From NCBI GenBank assembly GCA_033557835.1, contig JAWQRO010000483.1, forward strand, positions 1-38,163: a stretch of DNA of 38,163 bases, given 5' to 3'. This document shows positions 9,928 through 21,300 of the stretch, in pieces (position 1 is the stretch's first letter; every line of letters starts with the position of its first letter). The notes under the pieces are model-generated. The model was not told the DNA's origin. It made no database searches and saw only the letters and a program-made list of their open reading frames with translations. The DNA comes from Helochares maculicollis (taxonomy: Eukaryota; Arthropoda; Insecta; Coleoptera; Hydrophilidae). The position numbers and the translations under genes are program-made.

Positions 9928-10758
9928 ACTGTACTCGATATGAAAATGCCGTGTTTTGATCGAATAAACACGCTCTGATCACTGCTCGACAGTCTCTATG
10001 TGGTTAAACAGTGCCATCGATAGCATCGAGCTGGAGATATTCGCCGACGGCAACCTCAGCCTCGATCCCAGTCGTCCAGTCCTCTTTTATTTCATGCCCT
10101 TCGACCGTTCAGCAAGAGCAAATCAAGATACCGGACCGTGGCAGGCGGCAACCAGCGAGCAGAAGGCAGCTCTACGCTCCACTCTTTTCGCTAGATCTCT
10201 GCCTTTATCTGCCGAGCGACCGACGCGACGTGCGGCAAAAATCTGGTGGAATAAATGGATACGAATATAGTAACATTGAAAGTTACGATATAGTAATTTG
10301 TCGTTATGTTGGTAGACACGCGTGTGGACGTTTGGCATTTTGTGAGATGTGAGATTTTTATTAATAGTTTTTATTATGAACTGTTTGTTAAAAAATGAGA
10401 GTATCAAGTCGCCCCTGTAATTTTTAGAAATACCAAGTGCTCATCCTTCCCCTCAATTCTAAGAGCGATGCTCCTGTGGACCAGAATACCCTCTGTGCGT
10501 CGCTCGAAATTTGGTTAAAGAACAAAATAAAAAATGATGGAATGCAAATAAAAACATTGGACCAGATGTGATTAAAAACATATTTTTAGTGGCCTCTATC
10601 TAAATAAGGGTAGCAATCTGCGATCTTAGTGTGGTTACTACCTGAATTGTGCTGTTTGACATCTTGACTGTGAATAGTGATGAGTTAGGGAGTGCACACA
10701 CTTGATATACACACACTATGATCTCCTACTGACCGACTGACTCAACCTGCGGCACACA
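9928..10758 (+). promoter_or_regulatory. Upstream region and probable 5' UTR of lgs
   Basis: 10000-10270 is clearly GC-richer than the surrounding DNA, yet its frames show no recognisable protein, which fits a promoter or non-coding first exon. An acceptor-like tract (ACATATTTTTAG, ending 10589) could join such an exon to the coding exon. In the lgs frame a stop (TGA) at 10738-10740 closes the upstream side. Confidence 0.35.
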
Positions 10759-12319
10759 ATGATCAAAGAAAAACACGATAAAGGTTCGGACAGTGTCAAA
10801 GAGGAACCCAGCAGTTCCGATAAAGAACCTGTTAACCCTGAAGTTCATGTTAAACAAGAAGATGATCCCACGGGAAGTGCTTGTGTTAAGAAAGAAACTG
10901 TTCGCCCGGTTACTAAGAACGGAGGAATCATCGGCTCTACCAACACGGGCTCTATCCACCCCAGCACCGAGTGCAAAACGGAAGGCGAAGAGAACCCATC
11001 GGCTCCAGAACCGGTCCCTGTCCCCTCTTTGAAAACCGAGGAATGTATAGACTCCGAACTAACTAGTGATCCATTTAACCTGCTCCCGGGCACGACATCT
11101 CACCAACCCGCTCCAGATGGAGTTCAACCTCTTGCGAGCAATGTCATCAACAAACAATCCAACAACATGGAAGTGCAGTACATGCAACAATCCAGTCAGA
11201 TTTTCGTCTTCTCTACGCTGCTTGCGAATTCCGGGGCGGATGAAGTGCTCCAAGGCCGCTTCCCCTCCATCATAGCGTACCACTGCGCTCAACCCGGAAC
11301 AAAAAAGATCTTGGAAAAGAATCCCCTGAAAGTAACTCAATTCAACAGACAAAATCCTGCGCAATGGCTGAACAATTTGGCCATGATGAAAAACAAAAGT
11401 TGTACGAGGAGTCCCGGCTTGGCCACCAAAACCCAGCACCCCATAGATTTCCTCGGATCGGAAGGTCTCGACGACATGGTTGCGTTAACAGATAACGATC
11501 TGCCATGGGAGCAGAAGAACAACCACAATTTGGATAGTATAGAAGGCGTCAGCAACGGACTGCCCGATGTAGTGCCTGACATGGACTCGTGTAGCCCTTC
11601 CCTTGGAAATGTACAGCCCTCGCTGCAGGGCGTCAAAGTGCCTGATGAAAACCTAACACCACAACAAAGGCAGCACCGTGAAGTGCAACTGGCTACTCTC
11701 AAGAAAATGCAGCAGATGCTTTTTCCTGAGAACCAGGCGTTAGACGGCCCACCATCGGAAAATATCGACATGCCAGGCCACGGCATGATGGTGGGCTCTA
11801 ACCAAAATGCCAACTTACCAGGCGGCGCGAACGTCCCGACTACGATGTCTGCACAAATGGAATGGCAAAAACTACAAACACAGTTCTACGAAGACAGGAA
11901 GGGGAAATCTGATACAAGGCCCGGACCTTCGGCACCAACTAGCACCGCCACGACTAAAGGGGTTCCTGGACCCGGGCCTCGACTACAAGGACCCCCGCCT
12001 CCGTATCACCAGACCCCTCGATCGGCCAGCGTACCCATAGCACTACAAAGCCCCAGTCCTGCATCCCCCAACAATCCTACGTCTAACTTATCTCTCCCGT
12101 CGCCGAGAGCATCGTCAGCCCTAAACTCCCCGGCTGACTCGAATCGGCCGTTCGGAATCACCAGGCACATGAGTACAGGTCAGAGCCCCACATCGCAGGA
12201 CTCTCCGACTGCTCCTCGCCTTAACCACAGCAACCCAGGCACACCCGTATCAACTTCACATCTTTCACCCAGCGTTACAAGCAGCGCCACTGAACCAACC
12301 ACGACTCATCAATCAACAG
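10759..12319 (+). CDS. lgs: lgs coding exon 1
   Basis: 1561 nt encoding residues 1-520 plus one base, ending ACAG|GTACTG. It carries HD1, HD2 and HD3 together with Lys/Glu-rich N-terminal sequence. If the intron were retained, translation would stop at 12352-12354, giving a 531-residue protein lacking the C-terminal blocks. Confidence 0.93.
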
Positions 12320-15300
12320 GTACTGTAAATTTTGTAGTTCCTTCAGCGATCTAGGTGTGCGCCCATCTGCATGGAGCTCTTGCTCTGATGCAATTGGTCA
12401 GATTGGAGAGAACGGTTGGAATAGCTCCTGCTAGTTTCCTTTCTTAATTAATTTGTGATGCGTATCACTTGCTTCGTTACCGCTTACTTAGAAAACCTTT
12501 TAAAAAATTGTTAGGCAGCTGGATATAAATAGAAATAACATACAAAACAGCATGATGTGAAGTAGGTACAAAACTTGAGGAAGTTCGAAAATGAAAATCT
12601 TTAGAATATTAAAAAAAATACAGTATAGTAGGCGACCCGAAACTAATAATAAGATAAATGAAAACTAAAGATAATACAAAAAATTGCAATAACAAAAGGT
12701 ACTGATGACCTAAAAGTAGGGGATAATGACTAACTGCACTTATATCCTGAGAAAATTGAAAAAAGTAACCAATGATAACATTGAAGCCGGTATAACTGCA
12801 AATTGTTCAGAAAAAGTTGCTCGGTTTAAATTGAAATAACATGCGTAATGCAAAAACAAACTGAAGTTCGTGCAAAACTTGGGGAAACTCGAGATAGAAT
12901 AAAGAAATTTAAAATAACAAAAAAATTAGATGTGATTTAAAGTTGTAGGTGAGTTGAAACTAATAATAACATAAATGAAAACTAAAGATAATTCAAAATT
13001 AACAATAACGAGAAGGACTGATATCCTAAAAGTAGGAGATAAGTTAAGATTAAAAATATTTAAATCTAAAAATTAAAAAAATACTGATGGTAACCTTGCA
13101 GTAGGGATAACTAGAAAAATAAATCTTTAACATTAAAATTCCAAAGATTTTTATTGTTGTCCAGTACTTATTTTAAGGGATCATATTAACATAGGTGATG
13201 TTCAGTGTCGATTGTGAAAGTAAGACGTTGAATATGTAGTCTCAAAGTTTAAAAGTTTGTATTAGATTTTGAATCAGTATCTCATTTTAAATTGTAAATT
13301 AATATTAAAAAATAATATATGCAGGTAAAGCTCCACTCGCAGCTATCTGACTTGACTAAAATTACGGCATTGAACGATTTTTAAGTCTTTAGCTGAAAAT
13401 GCAAAACTATCTAGATTGAAATTTTGAGTTTTCAGGCCCAACAAATCTCGAGTTGAGTATGCTGAGATTTAAATTTCAATTTTAATCCAAGGTTTGTCCT
13501 AAAATTCAACATCAACCGGTTTGTAAATCCTTTTAACACGCACATAATTTTTCTTCAAAATTTCTAAGCAAACTCGTTAATTTTATAACTAAAATGTCTC
13601 TGTTAAGTACCGCCTCCGATAATTTGTATTGTATACCCAAAAACTATTTTTCCTGCATATTTATCCTGCATGGCCATTATGAAAATATTCATAATATTTA
13701 ACATTTTTCCTTGATACTCTAAATAGAATTTCACAAATAATTTATACTTGGCAATTTTTGCTTTATGCTATAAGTTGTATTTCTGGCATAAAATTGTCCT
13801 TGTTTAGAGGTGCTTACAATCTTGATTGTAGCAAAAAGTTTCAGAAAATTCTCAGTAAAAGCTTTAACAATGAATGTATGCTCTGAAAGGTTCCTAGAAG
13901 ATCCTTTAAAGATACAGGAAATAAATTCTCAAACACTTAAAATAAATCAATGTTGAAAATTATACTAGAACTAGATAAATTGTCTAACTTTTTAAGCAAT
14001 AACAAGAACCTAAAAGTGCAAATATTGAAAGCGGAAGTAATCTTAAAATTCCGAAAATATCAAATATAAATCATGTTAGAGTCATGTATGTTTAAAATTA
14101 TTAGAAATAAATCGTCGGAAATGTGCAAAATCCAAATAGACTAATCCGGAAAGTTATAGGAATTGACCTGGGAATGCAATGAAAACGGTTTGTGGGCATA
14201 AAGTGCATCTAAAGCTTACTATAAAACGGTTTAAGGAGTAACAATGATAATAAATGTAGGGAAATTCAATAAACTGTCAAAAAATCGAAGTAAATTGAAA
14301 AAATGAAGTCTTGAAAAAATCCCCTAAACACACCGATAAAGTCCCACTTCCGGTTTGCTGATTTACATAAAACTACTTGTTATAGCTAATTTTGTCAATG
14401 TTGCATTTTTGTAAAATTTTTGTTTGTTTTTTTTATTCTGCCTAATTGAAAAGTCATTTGCAAAGTTAAAAAATGAGACTTCTGGAGCTTCAATTATGAT
14501 AAATTTTGTATCCAATATGGTTTCGTGGCAATTTAGGTTTGTACAAAACTACAACTTGATAACTTTATTTTACTGACTAGGATATTGGTAATGTAATTAT
14601 ATAAATCCACTTTTGCTTCTAAGCTATATGTGTATAGGTATGGGAAAGTTGAATGAAGATACTCCAGATTTTCGATTGGTAGTGATCGAGTTAAATTAGT
14701 ATAATTTGAACAAATTATAGTTGTTTGTTTTGTACATTCTTACGTAGCAGTGATGCTTCTGTAATGTTGATATTTAATAGTCGTTTAAAATTGGAATTCT
14801 TATAAAAAAATAGAAATAGACAATAGAAAAACTGATGGTGTATTAAAGAATCACTTTCGTTTCCCACATAAGAATTAACCGATTTGTGACACATCCTTGA
14901 TGTAAACGCTTAGATAAGGTCATAACAACAAAATTTGCATTGAAACAAAATCAGGCCTTTATTTTAATCCTCGGGATATTTACGTTTGGGTTCGCAGTGA
15001 TCTCAGCATAAACCGATTGGGGCTCACATCATGATCGCACAATTTCTACTGTTTTTAATGTAAGACATGACTAACTAAAAATGTTTTGCAGATGGAATGT
15101 TCGGAAGGACTCTACAATCAATAGCACATCAAAAGCAATCACTTCCATTAAATGTAAGTACAGCCACGACCCCAACGACTAGTGGACCGCCAACTACTAA
15201 AGAACCAAACTTGATGCCGGTTCCTTCGCCACAACAAATACAATACCTGAATGCCTTCGAAGGGCAAGAACTCATTATTCAAAAGCAGCCCAATACCAGT

Positions 15301-18300
15301 CTCAAAGATGGCAACATGATTTCTCCACCGTAAGTGTATCAGTTCTCAATAAACATGCTCGTTTTAAAAATACACCCGCTTAATCCACTTGTTTTTTCGT
15401 TAGGATATTACCTACAACAGCGGACAGTGGGTTCCCAGGTGGAAATCAAGATCTGCCGCATTCTCGAGTGTCCGGGCCGAATACACCCACATCAGTGGAC
15501 GTCGGTCCTAGATTCCCCCCGACCCCGGGGGTGTCTTCTGACGGTTGTAGATTTCAAATTCCTAGTCCGCACACACCTTCAGCACCTTCTAGTAAGTACA
15601 AAATGATAACAATTTATTTTACAATATAGCTATGGTTTACGCTATCTCCCAAAACTTCAAAACCCTTATTTACGATTACCATAAAAAAACTATTGAAATG
15701 GTATCTTCAAAAATGAAAGGTTTTAGAACGGCTCTTTCAGTTCGCAAACGTAAGCCGGAATTTTGTATGATCATGACGTCTGTGCAACAAGTATAAAATT
15801 CACTATTTGGCTTTAGAATCAAATGTAAACATTTAATTGTATTACTGTTAGTAAATTTCGGTTTATAATGTTGGAATTACACAAAAATGGGGAAAATAAA
15901 ACATGGCCGCTTGTCATTTGTTTACAAACCAAATTTTTATTGGACAACATAACCTAACTTTTTTTTTTTTTTAATTTCACGAGATATTTTGGATCATACA
16001 AGCGAAGGTAAAGCAACTGAATGATGGATTGTAAAGCTGAAATTTTGACACAAGACAAAGATCTTCATTCACTTAAGATAAAGATATATTTTAAATTTTA
16101 CAAAACACAAGTGCCTCCTATCTGCATTTTTATATACAAAGAGGAGGCTTAGGAAAGCTAGTATAACAAACGTTATTTAAGTTCTGTGGCATCATGAATC
16201 AATATTGGTACTATGGTAGGGATAATACAGTAATTGCATTCCATTCTGAACTAATTGTAGGTAATTATCCAAGATAAGTAGGTAACTAAATTTGAAGTCA
16301 TGTAAGGCAGCCGTAAATATTCACACACTTGGACTCAAAACTCCTACCCAAAAGTACTTGTATAGCCACTAGCATTATTTTTCCCTCTCTATGCATGGGT
16401 CCTAATCAAGGGTTGCAATATCTTTGTCTTACCCATCGGGATGGGCGCTGATTAGCTATGTGACAGCACAAACCGTCTGCGTAACGCCAACAAACAGCTT
16501 TATTTTGAATAAGCTAAATCTGTTTTTGAAATTACAACTATGAAACAGAGGCAAAGTAAGTGCTTACTTCCATCGTAATTTTTTCTGCCGTAATGCATTT
16601 TTAAAAGCACCTGCATAATCATGAGCCATAACTTTTCGTAAACATTCCCATATTTCCAGCATGGGAGACTCTGGAAAGATTAGAGCGTTAGAATTGTTTA
16701 CTTCAAAAATCATGTTTTTTCTTAAAAATGTTTTCATGAAATTTCATGCTTTGATTGGAAGTCGTTAATAGAAGAACACTACAGTTGTATATTGTCTGAG
16801 CAAATTCCATCAAATGAGCAGTTTGATTTAGGTTTTTAATACGAGTATGATTGAAGTTTTGACTATGTTGGGACGAAACGTTCTGATCAGTATGTCATAA
16901 GATAAATCTGTTGACTGTATTTTGTGATGCTAAGGACTCATTTACTGGAATTACTGTTGACATACTTTTGACCCATAGTTAAATGCCACAGTTGCACAGT
17001 ATGCAGATGCAGTATGCACTTTAGAAAGGAATATGGGAGTATAATCTATAGCAAATTAATTACCATAGTAACGAAACCCAAAAACTAGTTCTTTGACTTG
17101 TCAATCTGTAGTATTGGTATTCTATATCGGTTGGGAAGACTTGGGCAAAACGATCGATTTGTTGGGATCCTGTGAAATCAATCTATAAATATTTGGAAGT
17201 GTCTTGTTGCAAACTATACCGTACTATTGGTACAAGTCTACAGAAACATCGAATCACTAATTTGAAAAGCAATTGCTCGATAAATTCCCGAATTTTCGTT
17301 TTCTGCGTGTCCATAAAAGGATAGTCGATTGTTTATCAACCTGCAATGTTATCTATAGGGTTGTCACATAAGTTCGTTCGTATTTTGGCGTGCAGGTATA
17401 GACGCCTATTGGACAGAAAGCATTTCGGTGGGGGCGATATTTTCGTAACGGCAGTTGTTGTGTATACTTGGGGCTACATTTTAATGTAATATTTATTTCA
17501 CTTTGGTACTTAGTTGGTGACCTCGTGTATAGTAAAATGGAAGATCAAAATGAGCATTTTCGGTCTATTATGTTGTATTATTTTCGAAAAGCGTAAACGC
17601 AACCCAAGTGGCGAAAAAATATGCAATGTCTATGGGGCATCTGCAATTACCGATCGTGTCGTACACAAGCGGTATGCTAAGTTCAGAAGCGGAGAATATA
17701 GATTGCGAGTGCTCTGAAGGGCCTGTAACAACTGACAGGGCCACGATATTGCCTGTGGTGGACGAAAATGCACATTTTACACTGCGTGAGATAGTGGACG
17801 TCGTGAATGTGTTGCATAGTACCGTTCAAAGACACTTCCACACTGAAGGCTTTGTCGAACGTGCTGATGTGTGGGTTCCACATGATATGAATAAGCGACA
17901 GTTAATGTAACGTAAGATTGTTTGTGATCAGCTCATTAACAAAAAAACAGGACGAACCATTTCTTCAGAATACGATTACTGGCGACGAAAAGTGGATACT
18001 ATATAACAACGTTGTGCACCGTAGATCTTGGTCTAAAAAAGATAGTGCTTGTCAGGCATCGCCAAGGATTAGTCTTCACCCGAAGAAAGCGATGTTGTGT
18101 ATTTGGTGAGATGTAAAGGGCGTTGTCTACTATGATCTGCTATCGAATAATCAAACTCCTTCAAATACAGTGAACATCGTGACAGTCTGAAGATAGCACA
18201 AAAACTGCCTGCATTGTTTAATAGACGACAAATATGTTTTCACCATGACAATGCACGGCCACATACACCTGTAACCAACATACAGAAGTTGATAGGGTTG

Positions 18301-21300
18301 TGTTGGGATATTATACCTCACCGTCCATATAACCCGGATATTGCACCATCTGGCTACTATTTATTCCACTCACTACAAAATTATCTTAGCGGAAATAATT
18401 TCGCATCTTTGGATCACATAAAAATTCATCTTAAGAGATTTTTCGAGAGCAAAGATGAAGCCTTCTAGAGAGATGGTATTATGCCATTGCCTGAACACTG
18501 GGCCAGAGTGATACAAAATAATGGACAATATAGTTAATAATAAAAGCGTTTATTTTAGAATGTATACTATAATTAATTAATTTATTAATAATTAATAAAT
18601 GTTAAAAAACCGAATGAACTTATGTGACCGCCCAATATATGACTAGATTTAAGAGTAATGATGGTACTAACCTCTTTTTGGCCGTTTCAACTACTCTTCC
18701 AGCTCTTGAAAACTATCCAGCCTCTGTTGTGTATTCTGTGCCTTATGCTTAGACTATCAACCCAAGGAATACGGCTTTTAATCATTTTATCCTGCGTTGT
18801 GCTTTCAATTGAAATAGAATCTCGTTTCTTGCATATACTACCGAAAGTATGCTAGAGGAAAACCTTGTGATCATGAAACAACTAGATGTCGATATTTTGA
18901 CAGATGTAGACATTTCAAAGGCCCTTGAAGCCATTTTAGGAACACCGTTTGTGTGTTTATGTGTAAACATGATAATGCGCTGGGTCAATGTTTGTCTTAT
19001 TACTGCGACCAAAAAACAGTCAAACTTTTTAAATTAAACATGGTTGCCCAATTATTAGTTTAAATTTAGTTCATCTTTTGAAAATAATCTTTTGTGGATA
19101 GGAAACACTTCTGCCAACATTTTTTCCAGTCTTTGACATAGTTGCTGAAGTCAATTTCTCGAATGGTCTCCTACGATTCGGCTTGTATTTCTTCCAGGGA
19201 GTCATAACGCAGCGATTCTTTAAATTTTGGGATGAGCCAGAAGTCACAAAGAGCTAACTCTGGCAATTCTAAAATGATGTGTCGAATTTGTGACAAAATA
19301 ATATCAAATAACTAATGCAGTATGAGAAGGAATCGTGGTACAGACACTAAGAGTTTCCGCCCGTAATTTCGACTGCTTCTGGATAATTGCTTCATGCAAA
19401 CAACATATTAGGTCTACCGGAATGTTCTGCCCAATTATGCATTATCAAGCTTCGACTTGCATGCGTATGCTTATTTGAGATATATACGACTACCTCTGTC
19501 TATTCCCACATATAAACATACGTGACTTTATTTTTTAACTGAAATAAAGAAGATCTGAGTCAGTATTAATTGCGATTCCATTGCGTAAACATCGATACTG
19601 ATAAAGAGCATTTACGCCACTGTATTTTGTGCGAATTCCAACAAGGGAGAAATGCTACAGAAGCATGTAGAAATTTAATAAAAGTGTTCGGTGAAGCTAC
19701 ACTTTCTGCGAGAACATGCATGAGATGGTTCGAAAAATTTAGAAAAGGTGATTTCGACCTTACTGATATGCTACTCTCCGGGCGGCCATCTTAAATCGAT
19801 GACGATATTGTCAAGGTGATGTTAGAGCACGATCCTTTTTTGACATCAAAGATTGCAGAAAAGCTTAATTCAGCTCAGCAAATCATTTCGGACCACATAC
19901 GGAGAATTGGATTAGTATGGAAATATTCGAGATGAGCGAAGTGAAAAAAATTTGAATGATCGAGTCATCATATGCACATCTCTTCTTGCTCGGAGCAATA
20001 TCGAACCCTTCTTCGGCCGGATGATGATTGGGGATGCAACGTGAATTACCTACGAAAATATCGTAAGAAAAAACGCATACTGTGAACCTGGACAAGCTGC
20101 CTTTTCCACCTCTAAACCGAGCTTAATCCTAAATAAGAGAATGTTGTGTATTTGGTTGAATACTCAAGGCCCAATGCATTATGAACTTTTAAAACCCAAT
20201 AGAAGGCTCAATTCAGAGGAGTATTGTCAACAACTAAACGATTTGAGCAAAGCCCTTAAAAAAAGAGGTCAGCGTTGTTCAACAGGAAGAACATCATACT
20301 TCATCATGACAATGTTAGGCCACGTGCTGCTTTGGGGACTCACCAGAACATAGCAGAGCTAGGTTGGAAAATTCTTCCGCACCCACCATACTCCCCTGAC
20401 CTAGCACCCTCCAATTTTCATTTATTTTTTAGTTTGCAAAATTTTTTACATGGAAAAAAATTCTAAAACGAAGCAGGTGCCAAGTCCTAGTTGAGAAAGT
20501 TGATAAAGTTTGCTATAAATATGGAATTTTGTCTTTGTCATGAAAAATTTTGCAAAAAGAATTTGCAACACTGTCTAGAATGATTTTTTTCGATAAGTAT
20601 ACATTATTGTGCCAAAGGTGAGCAGACTAAAAGCAAGTCCAAAATCAAGGCAAGTTCAAACTCAAAGTGATGCTGACAGTTTTTTTAGATTATCATGGTT
20701 TACTCCATTATAAATTCCTTCCATCAGGCCAATATGTTAACTTCTTTGCTGAATTTTTGCCCCTTCTACAAACTGAAAATTCACTTTTTTACATAAAAGT
20801 TATTAAATTTGACATAAATTTCAGCTACAAAGCTACCAGGTGCGAGAAAAAAAAACTTGTTTGGACAAACAAGCGCAATCTACATGGCAGATTATTATTT
20901 CTTACTATTTTTTTGATTAGTGTGGTAAGAAGTTCGTACAGATGATGAATAATTACTCAGTTTCTCGTGATTGTATTTTTATTCCTATGAATTCCAAAAT
21001 ATGCATGGTAAGAATTCATTAGGAATCAATTAACTGTGTCTTACTGGGGTTTCGTACGCTCATCACATTCATGGGGATGCACATTAACACTAGATTTACG
21101 AACGTTTATTATGTATCAACTTTTAGTGAGCCAATTTGATTTTACTTTGAACGCAAGACAATTGAATTTTTTGCCAAAAAAATAGTTCGAAATCAATTTA
21201 AATGAAAGATTTATTTTTCAAAAATTCATTGAAAACGTTTTTGCTTATAAACTCTCTTTTTGAAATATATTTTCCAACAAAATTTCGACTACATTTAGCA

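Larger units (their letters stand above)
12320..15091 (+). other. lgs intron 1
   Basis: 2.77 kb from GTACTG to TTTTGCAG. Mostly AT-rich sequence with no readable gene. It contains an old two-copy repeat near 12545-13040 and family A fragments at 14335-14515 and 14570-14668. The rest, including 13041-14334, shows nothing I can name. Confidence 0.7.

Noticed and set aside
10011..10352. 113-codon plus-strand open frame upstream of lgs
   Set aside because: It overlaps another open frame of similar size in a GC-richer region, has no recognisable domain, and is better explained as non-coding upstream sequence.
11337..11813. 158-codon minus-strand open frame within lgs exon 1
   Set aside because: The plus strand is conserved BCL9/Legless coding sequence; the antisense frame has no family match that I know.
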